Of a stretch of DNA of 64,000 nt, positions 45,851 through 54,108 are shown in pieces. A model generated the notes under the pieces. The model saw only the letters and a program-made list of their open reading frames with translations. It made no database searches and was not told the origin of the DNA. The DNA lies in NCBI RefSeq assembly GCF_001483135.1, contig NZ_LNAL01000002.1:25312-89311 (forward strand). Reading direction: 5' to 3'. This DNA comes from Solirubrum puertoriconensis (lineage in GTDB: Bacteria; Bacteroidota; Bacteroidia; Cytophagales; Hymenobacteraceae). The position numbers were made by a program, and so were the translations under genes. Each line of letters starts with the position of its first letter. Positions within the stretch are counted from its first letter, which is position 1.

Positions 45851-46807
45851 ATGAAAGTTACCGACCACTTAGCCCAAGCCGACGGCAAAACGCTCTTCTC
45901 CTTCGAGGTGCTGCCGCCGCGTAAGGGCGAAAACATCCAGACGCTGTTCTCGAACATCGAGCCGCTGCTGGAGTTTAAGCCGCCGTTTATCGACGTGACG
46001 TACCACCGCGAGGAGTACGTGTACCGCCAACGCGCGGCCGGCCTGCTCGAGAAGATTACCACCCGCAAACGCCCCGGTACGGTAGGCATTTGCGCCGCCA
46101 TCAAAAACCGTTTCGATGTGGACACGGTGCCGCACCTGATTTGCGGCGGCTTCTCGCGCGAGGAAACCGAAAACGCCCTCATCGACCTTCATTTCCTAGG
46201 TATCGATAACGTACTGGCCCTGCGCGGCGACCCGATTAAGTCGGAGCCCGGCTTTGTGGCCCACCCCGACGGTCACGCCTACGCCTGCGACCTGATCGGC
46301 CAAGTATCGGCCATGAACAACGGCCGTTACCTCGACGAAGAACAGAGCGACACGGCTGCCACGCACTTCTGCATCGGCACGGCGGGCTACCCCGAAAAGC
46401 ATTTCGAAGCGCCCAACTTGAGCACCGATTTGCGTTACCTGAAGCAAAAAATCGACTGCGGAGCCGAGTACATAGTGACGCAGATGTTCTTCGACAATCA
46501 GAAATATTTCGACTTCGTGGAGAAGTGCCGGCAGGCAGGCATCACGGTGCCCATCATTCCGGGCCTTAAGCCGCTTACTTCCAAAAAGCAGCTTACCATT
46601 CTGCCGCGCACGTTTTATCTGAACTTGCCTGAGGAACTGGCAGAAGCCGTAGCACAGTGCCGCGACGATGCCGCCGCCCGCGAGGTAGGCATTGATTGGT
46701 GCATCCAGCAAAGCCGCGAGCTGATGGCCGCAGGCGTGCCTTGTCTGCACTACTACAGCATGGGCCGCGCCGAGGCCGTACGGCGCGTGGCGGCTGAGTT
46801 GTTCTAG
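45851..46807 (+). CDS. metF: Methylenetetrahydrofolate reductase
   Basis: 318 residues. Reduces 5,10-methylene-THF to 5-methyl-THF, the methyl donor used by MetH. Family signatures: FSFEVLPPRKGENIQ, FIDVTYHREE, LALRGDP, YIVTQMFFDN, IPGLKPLT. FAD-containing TIM barrel. Placed 55 bp after metH on the same strand, likely one transcript under the SAM-I riboswitch, so both the making and use of 5-methyl-THF respond to SAM. Confidence 0.97.
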   Translation: MKVTDHLAQADGKTLFSFEVLPPRKGENIQTLFSNIEPLLEFKPPFIDVTYHREEYVYRQRAAGLLEKITTRKRPGTVGICAAIKNRFDVDTVPHLICGGFSREETENALIDLHFLGIDNVLALRGDPIKSEPGFVAHPDGHAYACDLIGQVSAMNNGRYLDEEQSDTAATHFCIGTAGYPEKHFEAPNLSTDLRYLKQKIDCGAEYIVTQMFFDNQKYFDFVEKCRQAGITVPIIPGLKPLTSKKQLTILPRTFYLNLPEELAEAVAQCRDDAAAREVGIDWCIQQSRELMAAGVPCLHYYSMGRAEAVRRVAAELF

Positions 46808-46987
46808 CCGCATTAACTTCTGAGTTACCCACTGCTGGCTTGCCCCGGTTTGCGCTTGCAGCAGGCCGGGGCTGCTTTTAGCCGCGTAGCGCCACCATTA
46901 CCTAGGGCAGCTAAACAGGTTTGGGTACCCCAACACGACCAAAGCCTTTCGATTTGCGTTATAAGCCGAGCCACCCGTTTGCCGCTT

Positions 46988-47479
46988 ATGTCAGCCGACC
47001 GTCAGCAACAACTCGATGAGCTTTTTACGCGCTTGCGCACGGCTACGGCCCCGCTCGAAATCGAGGCCCTGCAGCAGGGTATCTGGCAATTGTGGCTTGA
47101 AACCGACGATCAGGTTTTAAACAAGCGCCTTGAGGAAGGCATGCGCGCCATGTCTGCCGGCGACTACACCAAGGCCATTGATGATTTTACGTGGCTGGTG
47201 GAGAAGCGCCCCGAATTTTCGGAAGGCTGGAACAAGCGCGCCACGGCCCATTACCTTCGCGGCGAGTACAAAGCCTCGCTTGAAGACGTAGCCCAAACCC
47301 TGGAGCGGGAGCCACGGCACTTTGGTGCTTTATCGGGCAAGGCTACCATTCAGCGCATGGTAGGCGACGACCGCGGCGCCTTGCGCACCCTGCGCCGCCT
47401 GAGCGCGCTGTGCCCCAATTTTCCGGGTTTGCAGGCGCAACTGCATGATTTGCAGGACCGACTCGACGATCCATCGTAA
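46988..47479 (+). CDS. TPR-repeat protein
   Basis: 163 residues from ATG 46988 (MSADRQQQLDELF); the ATG at 46850 adds 46 residues of non-coding character. Contains about two tetratricopeptide-type helical pairs: EEGMRAMSAGDYTKAIDDF, then KRPEFSEGWNKRATAHYLRG and EYKASLEDVAQTLEREPRHF. No signal peptide. TPR proteins mediate protein contacts; no partner is indicated. Independent of metF or a third cistron; the 180-bp gap does not decide. Confidence 0.87.
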   Translation: MSADRQQQLDELFTRLRTATAPLEIEALQQGIWQLWLETDDQVLNKRLEEGMRAMSAGDYTKAIDDFTWLVEKRPEFSEGWNKRATAHYLRGEYKASLEDVAQTLEREPRHFGALSGKATIQRMVGDDRGALRTLRRLSALCPNFPGLQAQLHDLQDRLDDPS

Positions 47480-47660
47480 ACGGATTTAGTGTACCATTCC
47501 GGGATTACAGAAGCTTGACTTGAACAGAAAAAGTGTAATTTCAACATCTGCGAATCTGTTTATAGCAGCAATTCGGCAGATAACAGGCTTTTTCTAAGAA
47601 CAGACTTCAACAACCCAAAATAGGACTTAACACATCCTGCTTTGGCCATCCCCGCCGTCT

Positions 47661-48242
47661 ATGGTAACACGCTTACTCCCCATTATTTTATTGTGTTGTG
47701 CCTCGGCTGCTGTGCAAGCCCAAGGCCGCGTGCGCCAAACCGACCTCGACAGCGGCCGTGTTGAAAAGGGCCGGAAAGTAGGCGAGTGGACTTACTACGC
47801 CTTAACGGGTAGCGGACGCAAGGTGCTGGTGCAGCGCTACGACTACGACCGCAAACGATTGCTGTACTTCCGCAAGCCCGACGAGCACCCTTACCGGCAC
47901 GAGGTAGCGGGCAGCTGGCAGAGCGGGTACCTCGAGCGGCCCCCGCTGTACATAGGCGGCGACGGTGCCCTCTCGACGTACATGCGCCAGCTGCAATACC
48001 CCGAGCAGGCCCGCAGTAAAAACGTGCAGGGCCGTGTGGTGGTGCGTTTTGTTATCGATACCCTAGGTACGGCCAGCAACTACCAGGTGCTCACGGGCAT
48101 CGGCTCGGGCTGCGACGAAGAAGCCCTGCGCGTAGCCCGCTCCATTCCGCACGAGTGGATACCGGGCCGCAAGGACGGCCGCGCCGTACCAGTGGAGTAC
48201 GAGTTGCCTTTCACATTTCGGATAACCCAAGCCCAGAAATAG
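47661..48242 (+). CDS. TonB C-terminal-domain protein without membrane anchor
   Basis: 193 residues. A cleavable-looking signal (MVTRLLPIILLCCASAAVQAQ), then a MORN/toxin-antitoxin-like GRKVGEWTYY segment, and a C-terminal TonB domain (about 110-190: LQYPEQARSKNVQGRVVVRF, CDEEALRVARSIPHEW, PVEYELPFTF). Classic TonB has an uncleaved N-terminal helix and a Pro-rich linker; neither is present. It may be a periplasmic partner rather than an energy transducer. A lipoprotein gene follows 51 bp downstream. Confidence 0.87.
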   Translation: MVTRLLPIILLCCASAAVQAQGRVRQTDLDSGRVEKGRKVGEWTYYALTGSGRKVLVQRYDYDRKRLLYFRKPDEHPYRHEVAGSWQSGYLERPPLYIGGDGALSTYMRQLQYPEQARSKNVQGRVVVRFVIDTLGTASNYQVLTGIGSGCDEEALRVARSIPHEWIPGRKDGRAVPVEYELPFTFRITQAQK

Positions 48243-48293
48243 CGCGTCGGGGCGGCAGCATCCTGCATGGCAGAGTTTGCGTAAACTTCGGCC

Positions 48294-48863
48294 ATGAAAC
48301 CCTCTGCCGCCCCCGCCTTTTTCGGCTTTGGCCGTACCGCCCTGCTTGCCGGCGTGGCCCTACTGATGGCTGCCTGCGATACTACGCCGCGCGAACGGCA
48401 AGACATCGTGAAGGACAGCGCCCGCAAACTTGATACCCTGGCCGACAAAGCCGGCGATGCCCTGAAGCGGGCTGGTAACCGCGCTGCCCGCTTCGACTCG
48501 GTATCAAAATCGCGTAGCCGCCAGCCGCTCGACGATGCCGCCGCTAACCAGTTTACGCAGGAGCTGCTCGGAAGCTACGCCAGCATCGAGCAGCTCTCGG
48601 TGCAGGAGCTTGAACCGGCCTACACGCAGCTGCTGCGCCAAACCCGCGACAAGCGCCGCGACTGGACGCAGCGCGATTGGGACTACGCCACGGCCGTGTT
48701 CCGCCAGCTCAACGACCGGTACCGCTCCCTGCGCCTCGATTTGCCCGCTCGCCAGGAGTTTCGCATCAAGACCTTACAAACCGAGTTTACGGCCCTCGAA
48801 GCCGGCCGCGACATAAAAGACCTGCGCGAGGCCGTGCGCGACAAGCCCGTCAATGCGCGGTAA
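48294..48863 (+). CDS. Lipoprotein of unknown function
   Basis: 189 residues. Signal with lipobox LLMAAC, then a Lys/Asp-rich helical region (RQDIVKDSARKLDTLADKAG) and a second charged helical region (LLRQTRDKRRDWTQRDWDYA). Largely alpha-helical, no enzymatic motifs. Could be a periplasmic coiled-coil adaptor. Followed by a terminator and then the amidase gene, so probably a single unit or co-transcribed with the TonB-C gene. Confidence 0.75.
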   Translation: MKPSAAPAFFGFGRTALLAGVALLMAACDTTPRERQDIVKDSARKLDTLADKAGDALKRAGNRAARFDSVSKSRSRQPLDDAAANQFTQELLGSYASIEQLSVQELEPAYTQLLRQTRDKRRDWTQRDWDYATAVFRQLNDRYRSLRLDLPARQEFRIKTLQTEFTALEAGRDIKDLREAVRDKPVNAR

Positions 48864-48886
48864 TTTGCCGCCAGCCGTATTGATTG

Positions 48887-48916
48887 AAGCCCCGCACGCT
48901 GCGGGGCTTTTCTTTT
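48887..48916 (+). terminator. Rho-independent terminator between lipoprotein and amidase
   Basis: A perfect 10-bp stem (48887-48896 with 48900-48909) with a 3-nt loop, then TTCTTTT. It overlaps an earlier in-frame ATG (48884) of the amidase gene, arguing that the true start is 48929. Confidence 0.87.
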
Positions 48917-48928
48917 AGCTTACCTCCC

Positions 48929-50458
48929 ATGCTACGTTTGCTTGCCCGCTGCCTCGTACCTCTTTTGCTGCTGATAGGATTACCATACCTAGGCGCGGCC
49001 CAAAACCAGGCGCGCCTGCTCGAGCGGGCCGAAGTAGTGCCTGCCCAAGAGCAGTGGCTGCAACCCGGCGACCGGCTGCAGCTGCGCGCCAAAGCCCAGT
49101 CCGGCGCGCAGGTACGCACCTCGTGGGGCTTGCAGCTGCCCGAGCTGCACCCCAGCCTCGCCAACGGCCAACAGGGTGTGTACCAAGTAAGCTACGTAGT
49201 GCGCCCCGGCGACACGCTCAACAGCCGCCGCATTAAGCTGTACGCGCAGCTGCCCGATGGCCGCCGCGATTCGCTCCTGACCACCACCACCGTACGCGTG
49301 CTCGACCCCAACGTGCCGCAGCTCGCCCGTACCCGCGGCGCCTTGGCATACCTCAACTACGGCTTGGGAGAGGACCGCTTGGGCGGTGCCAAAATCGGTT
49401 ACCTAGATTCGTTGGTGCTGCTGCACGTAACCGGGCGCGTTGGAGGGCAGTACCGCGTGCGCCTCGCCGAAAACCAAGCGGCGTGGGTACCCCTGGAGGT
49501 GGCTACGCTGCTGCCGCCCGGCGGCTTGGTGCCGCAGTCGCTTACGGGCTCGTGGAGCGTGAGCGGCGATGCCCAGTACGACTACGTGCGCGTGAGCCTG
49601 CAGGAGCGCCTGCCCTACCGCTCGCAACTGCTGCTCGAACCTTCGCGGTTGGTAATTGATGTGTTTGGGGCCACCTCCAATACCAACTGGATAACCCAGC
49701 GCGCCGGGCTGCAGGAAATTGAAAACGTGTACTACGAGCAGCCGCAGCCCGATGTGTTCCGCATTGTTATCGATTTGAAGCACGCGCAAAGCTGGGGCTA
49801 CGCCGTTGGCTACCAAGGCAACACGCTCACCACCCGGGTGCGGCGCCCGCCGGCTAAGCTGGAGCTGCGCGGCCTTACCGTAGCCGTTGATGCCGGCCAC
49901 GGCGGCGACAACCAAGGCGCAGTAGGTGCCACCGGAGCCAAGGAGAAGGACCTAACCTTAGCCATTGCCCAACGCCTACGCCAGGGGCTGGAGCAAAAAG
50001 GCGCCACCGTGTTGATGACGCGCGAGGCCGACGTAAGCGTGGATAACGGTGCCCGCATTGTGCGCCTACGCCGCGCTATGCCCCACCTGCTCGTGAGCGT
50101 GCACATCAACTCCTCAGGCTCCAAGGACACCAAAGGCACCGCCACTTTTTACCGCTACGTGGGTTTTCGGCCGCTTTCGCAGGCCATTTACCAGGAACTG
50201 CTGAAAACCGGCCTAGCGCCGTGGGGCAACGTGGGCTCCTTCAACTTTGGGCTGAACGGGCCGACTGAGTTTCCGAACGCCTTGGTCGAAACCGCCTTCG
50301 TTTCGAACCCCGACGACGAGCAGCGCCTAATTAATTCGGAGTTTCAGCAGCAGGTAGCGGAGCGCATTGCGGCCGGCCTCGAGCAGTTCCTGAAGGATGC
50401 CCGAGCCAAAGGACCTAGGGGCTGGTGGCGCAAACAGCCGGCCTTGGCCCACGAATAG
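48929..50458 (+). CDS. N-acetylmuramoyl-L-alanine amidase (Amidase_3, AmiC-like)
   Basis: 509 residues from ATG 48929 (MLRLLARCLVPLLLL), a Sec signal. The Amidase_3 zinc domain is in the last 200 residues: VAVDAGHGGDNQGAVG, SVHINSSG and the late Glu in NALVETAFVSN, all intact. The N-terminal 300 residues contain AMIN-like beta-rich repeats (e.g. YRSQLLLEPSRLVIDVFG) that localise amidases. Cleaves the stem peptide from peptidoglycan, typically in cell separation. Confidence 0.92.
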   Translation: MLRLLARCLVPLLLLIGLPYLGAAQNQARLLERAEVVPAQEQWLQPGDRLQLRAKAQSGAQVRTSWGLQLPELHPSLANGQQGVYQVSYVVRPGDTLNSRRIKLYAQLPDGRRDSLLTTTTVRVLDPNVPQLARTRGALAYLNYGLGEDRLGGAKIGYLDSLVLLHVTGRVGGQYRVRLAENQAAWVPLEVATLLPPGGLVPQSLTGSWSVSGDAQYDYVRVSLQERLPYRSQLLLEPSRLVIDVFGATSNTNWITQRAGLQEIENVYYEQPQPDVFRIVIDLKHAQSWGYAVGYQGNTLTTRVRRPPAKLELRGLTVAVDAGHGGDNQGAVGATGAKEKDLTLAIAQRLRQGLEQKGATVLMTREADVSVDNGARIVRLRRAMPHLLVSVHINSSGSKDTKGTATFYRYVGFRPLSQAIYQELLKTGLAPWGNVGSFNFGLNGPTEFPNALVETAFVSNPDDEQRLINSEFQQQVAERIAAGLEQFLKDARAKGPRGWWRKQPALAHE

Positions 50459-50505
50459 TAGCACAAGCATAGCAGCCACCCACATGATTATGTGAGCACC
50501 GTAAG

Positions 50506-50542
50506 TACGAAACAATTCGTAAAAAATACGAACACATTCGTA
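50506..50542 (+). promoter_or_regulatory. Twin dyad operator candidate
   Basis: Two 16-bp palindromes, TACGAA-ACAA-TTCGTA (50506-50521) and TACGAA-CACA-TTCGTA (50527-50542), are separated by 5 bp. Their centres are 21 bp apart, two helical turns. They lie 36-72 bp upstream of the serine hydrolase ATG. The arrangement is typical of paired dimeric repressor sites; BlaI/MecI-type is one possibility. Confidence 0.7.
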
Positions 50543-50577
50543 CTATTGCAGCGTCTCACTTAATCAACCCCTCTGCT

Positions 50578-51702
50578 ATGCTTTATTCCGGCTATTACCT
50601 CTGCAGCTGCTGGCTGCTTTTGTTACTGCTCACCTTAGGTGGCCACGTAACCGCGGCTGCCAAAGCCAAGCCCGACTCGGTTGACCGGTTTATGCAGCGC
50701 GCCATGCAGCGGCACCACATACCGGGCGCCGCAGTGGCCGTGGTGCAAGGCGGCAAAGTGGTGAAAATGCAAACCTACGGCATGGCCAACCTGCAGTGGC
50801 AGGCAGCCGTTACGCCCCAAACCGCTTTTCAGATAGCCTCGGTTACCAAGCCGCTTACCGCTACACTCTTGGGTGTGCTGGTGCAAGAAGGCAAGCTGAA
50901 GCTAGAGGAGCGCATTGGCACGTACCTCGACTCCATACCCGAAGCTTGGCAGAGCGTAACGGTGCGCGAGTTGGCGGCTCACCAATCGGGTATAAAGCTG
51001 GTGCCGCTCGAAACCACCCGCGACTACAACCACGCCCGGCGCCAGGCCGCCAAGCTCCCGCTCGACTACGAACCCGGCTCCAAGGAGTTCTATGTCAGCT
51101 CCGACTACGGCCTGCTGCAAGCCATTTTGGAGCGCGTAACGGGCCAAACCTTTGCCCAAGCTTTGCAGCAGCGGGTGCTGGCTCCGTTGGGCATGACGGC
51201 GACCCGGTTCAGCAACGCCACCAACGAGGGCTTGTTCCGCAAGCTCGATGTGGTACCGCAGGCTTCGCAGGTGTACTCGTGGTCGGAGGCCGAGCGGGCG
51301 TACCGCATCAACGATATGTTGTACCCGGCCTGGTACTACGCCGCGGGCGGCATTTACTCCTCGGTGCAGGACATGGCCAACTGGGCTCTAGGCCTCGACC
51401 GCGGCACCGTGCTGCGGCCAGCCACCATGGCGGCTTTGTGGGCGCCGGCTAAGCTGCGCAATCAGAAGCCAACCGGTTTTGGCCTGGGTTGGACCACCGA
51501 AACCTACCAAGGCCACCGCATTGTGGGCCACAGCGGCGGCCCCACCCTCGGCGACGTAATTCGCTTTGTTGATCAGCCCCAGCCGCTCACGGTTATCGTG
51601 CTTACCAACGCTCGCACGGGCTTTCCGCCGTACCTGGCCAAAGCCGTAGCCTACTACTACGTAGCGGGCCTGAAGCAGGAGCGGCCCGAGAACTACAAGT
51701 AG
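50578..51702 (+). CDS. Beta-lactamase-fold serine hydrolase (class C/esterase-like)
   Basis: 374 residues with a signal peptide (MLYSGYYLCSCWLLLLLLTL). Motifs of the beta-lactamase/DD-peptidase family: SxxK as SVTK in FQIASVTKPLTA, YxN-like YVSSDYGLL and the late HSGG (GHSGGPTLG). Could act as an esterase, DD-peptidase or beta-lactamase; sequence alone does not decide. The tandem dyad operator directly upstream implies repression and induction. Followed by a strong terminator. Confidence 0.88.
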   Translation: MLYSGYYLCSCWLLLLLLTLGGHVTAAAKAKPDSVDRFMQRAMQRHHIPGAAVAVVQGGKVVKMQTYGMANLQWQAAVTPQTAFQIASVTKPLTATLLGVLVQEGKLKLEERIGTYLDSIPEAWQSVTVRELAAHQSGIKLVPLETTRDYNHARRQAAKLPLDYEPGSKEFYVSSDYGLLQAILERVTGQTFAQALQQRVLAPLGMTATRFSNATNEGLFRKLDVVPQASQVYSWSEAERAYRINDMLYPAWYYAAGGIYSSVQDMANWALGLDRGTVLRPATMAALWAPAKLRNQKPTGFGLGWTTETYQGHRIVGHSGGPTLGDVIRFVDQPQPLTVIVLTNARTGFPPYLAKAVAYYYVAGLKQERPENYK

Positions 51703-51712
51703 CAAACGCAAT

Positions 51713-51756
51713 GGGGGCGCGCTGCCAGTGGCAGCGCGCCCCCGTTGTTGGTTTAG
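51713..51756 (+). terminator. Terminator after the serine hydrolase
   Basis: A perfect 14-bp GC stem (51713-51726 with 51730-51743), 3-nt loop, then GTTGTTGGTTT. Also usable as a stop for the convergent TamA gene on the other side. Confidence 0.75.
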
Positions 51757-51774
51757 AGGCCCTAGGTACCCAGG

Positions 51775-54099
51775 CTAGAACGGGTAACCAATAGCCAAGT
51801 TGAGGCGGCCGGCGTTGCCGCCGCTGCCACCGTAAGGCACCCGCAGCGGCACGGCGTAATCGAGGCGGATAACAAGGAACTGCACATCGACGCGCAGACC
51901 GGCGCCGGCACCCACAGCCAGTTCTTTAAAGAACGAATTCAGGGCAAACTGCCCGCCGGGGCGCGTGGGGTCGTCGTTTACGAGCCACACGTTGCCGGCA
52001 TCAACAAACAAGGCGCCTTTCACGAACGGAAACAAATCCTGCCGGTACTCGGCGTTGGCCTCGAGGCGGATGTCGCCCACCTGGTCGTAGAAACTGGTAC
52101 TGCGCTGCAGGCTGTCGGTGGGCTCGTAGCGACCGGGGCCAATTTGGCGCGGTGCAAACGCCCGCACGCTGTTGGGGCCGCCAATGCCGTATTGCTTCAG
52201 GTAGGGCAGCACCGTGGAGTTGCCGTAGGGCAGCCCCAAGCCTACCAGCACGCGGGTGGCAACGCGGTTGCCGCTGCGCGGGTCCTGCGCTACGCGGTAA
52301 TAGTTGCGGAACTCGAGGTCGAAACGGCTGTACTGCGAGTACTCCTGCCCGAATATCTTGCCCTCGGTACCCGACAGCTTGCTGACCAGGCTGGCCAAGT
52401 TGCCGGCCACCTCCACTTGCCCGCTGAAGTACGATTGGTTGCGCCGCTGCTCGTACACCTGGTTGTTGTAGGTGTAGCGGTACGACGAAGCCGGGATAAA
52501 CTGCTGCCGGAAGCTGTTATCCAGGAACGGGCGCCGGCGTCGCAAATCATCGAATTCTTCGGTGGTTTTGGCCAGCCGCGCATATTGCAAGTCAATTGGC
52601 CGCAGTTCCTGCTCGTTGGTAATCTTGGTTTTCCAGCTGTAACCGTAGTTCAGGTTCAGGTAATCAACCTGAAAAAACTGGCGTCGCTCTACGTAGCGGT
52701 AGCCCGCCCCAAAAATGGTGCGCGGCTGAAAGTCGGAGTTGACAAGACGAATGTTGAACGGCGGGGTAATCAGCCTAGGTACCAGCAGCTGACCGTTGAT
52801 GCCTACCTCGATGGAGTTGGCCCCAAACCCTTGGCTGTTGCCGTCGGAGTTGCTGCCTACGCCCTGCCGCCGCTCAAACGTGCCCACCAGGTTTACAATC
52901 AGCTGCTCGGCTCCGCGCAGGGCCGAGCGGTTGCGAAACTGCGCCGTAAAGCCCGGCCCCGTAAAGCCGTTCGTTTTCGATACCAGCTGAAACTCGGCCC
53001 GCAGCGACTTTTTCTTGAGCTGCGTCATGCGCACCGACGAATTCAGGAAGCCATAACCCGCCGAATCGGGCTTTTGCCGCGCCGGCCGAAACTGAATATC
53101 GACGAACTTGAACGTACCGAGGCTCATCAGGCGGCTCAGGGTCTGATCATGGCGGCGGCGGCGGTACAGCGAATCGGGGTACAGAAACACCGCGTTGGTA
53201 ATGGCCTTGGCCTTGAACACCTTTTCATCGGGCACGTAGCGGTAGCCCCGATACATAATTGGCTTGATGGTTTCGGTGGTATCGGTGAGGCCGTACTTGG
53301 TGTTGAGCGTAATGCGATTGAGGATGTACGGGTGGTCGGCGCGCCGCGGGATGTTGCCCTTCACGCGGATGAACACGTTGGCTTGGTTGTGCTGCGTGCT
53401 ATCGACCTCGAACAACAGGTAGTCGGGCGCGAAATAGTAATACCCCTGCTGCTTCAGCTCGTTGTCGATGCGGGTGCGCTCGTTGATGAGCGTGTTCAGG
53501 TTGTAAGGGTCGCCGGCCTTCAGCAGCGTGCCCGCTTGCGTTTTCCGGATGTCGCGGTCGATGAGCGTGTCGCGTTCCGGAAAATGGATTTCCTTGATGG
53601 TGTAGGGCCGCTGCACCCGCGCCACGTAGTCGACGGTGGCGGTGCGACCTTTGGCCTTGATGAGGCTTTGCACCTCGGGCCCGGCAAAGTAGCCGTTGTT
53701 GTAGAGGCGGTTAATCATTAGCCCCTTCACGCGCTGGGTATCAACTTGGCTGAGCAACACCGGAGCCTCCCCGTACTTATCGGCCAGCCACTTACCTAGG
53801 CCCTTGCTTTTGCCCTCGCCCATGTGCCAGAAATACAGCTTGGGCCGCAACCCCAGGATGGAGGCATTGGGCTTAGGCGAAATAACGGTTTCGAGCTCCG
53901 TCGTCAGGGCCGATTCGTTCGGGATGGGGTAATTGGATTTGATGCTGACGGAGCTGCCGGTATACAGCTTGTCGTTTTCGGGAATAAACTTGGTGCCGCT
54001 GCAGCTGGCCAGCAGCAGAGCTACGGCCAGCCCGGCCGTGCGCGCAAAGGCTACTACCGGCGTCGGCGTTTCCGTGGCGTGGGGTTGCGTTGCTGACAT
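51775..54099 (-). CDS. TamA/BamA-family outer membrane assembly protein
   Basis: 774 residues. A signal with lipobox LLLASC suggests lipid-linked anchoring, unusual for barrels but common for Bacteroidota TamA-like proteins. POTRA-like domains (about 30-330: TVDYVARVQRPYTIKEIHF, ERTRIDNELKQQGYYYFAPD) precede a BamA-type barrel with RAFAPRQIGPGRY and the terminal aromatic (NLAIGYPF). Encoded 9 bp after tamB on the same strand, so the two act together in outer membrane biogenesis or lipid transport. Confidence 0.93.
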   Translation of the reverse strand: MSATQPHATETPTPVVAFARTAGLAVALLLASCSGTKFIPENDKLYTGSSVSIKSNYPIPNESALTTELETVISPKPNASILGLRPKLYFWHMGEGKSKGLGKWLADKYGEAPVLLSQVDTQRVKGLMINRLYNNGYFAGPEVQSLIKAKGRTATVDYVARVQRPYTIKEIHFPERDTLIDRDIRKTQAGTLLKAGDPYNLNTLINERTRIDNELKQQGYYYFAPDYLLFEVDSTQHNQANVFIRVKGNIPRRADHPYILNRITLNTKYGLTDTTETIKPIMYRGYRYVPDEKVFKAKAITNAVFLYPDSLYRRRRHDQTLSRLMSLGTFKFVDIQFRPARQKPDSAGYGFLNSSVRMTQLKKKSLRAEFQLVSKTNGFTGPGFTAQFRNRSALRGAEQLIVNLVGTFERRQGVGSNSDGNSQGFGANSIEVGINGQLLVPRLITPPFNIRLVNSDFQPRTIFGAGYRYVERRQFFQVDYLNLNYGYSWKTKITNEQELRPIDLQYARLAKTTEEFDDLRRRRPFLDNSFRQQFIPASSYRYTYNNQVYEQRRNQSYFSGQVEVAGNLASLVSKLSGTEGKIFGQEYSQYSRFDLEFRNYYRVAQDPRSGNRVATRVLVGLGLPYGNSTVLPYLKQYGIGGPNSVRAFAPRQIGPGRYEPTDSLQRSTSFYDQVGDIRLEANAEYRQDLFPFVKGALFVDAGNVWLVNDDPTRPGGQFALNSFFKELAVGAGAGLRVDVQFLVIRLDYAVPLRVPYGGSGGNAGRLNLAIGYPF

Positions 54100-54108
54100 C
54101 GGCGGTGG

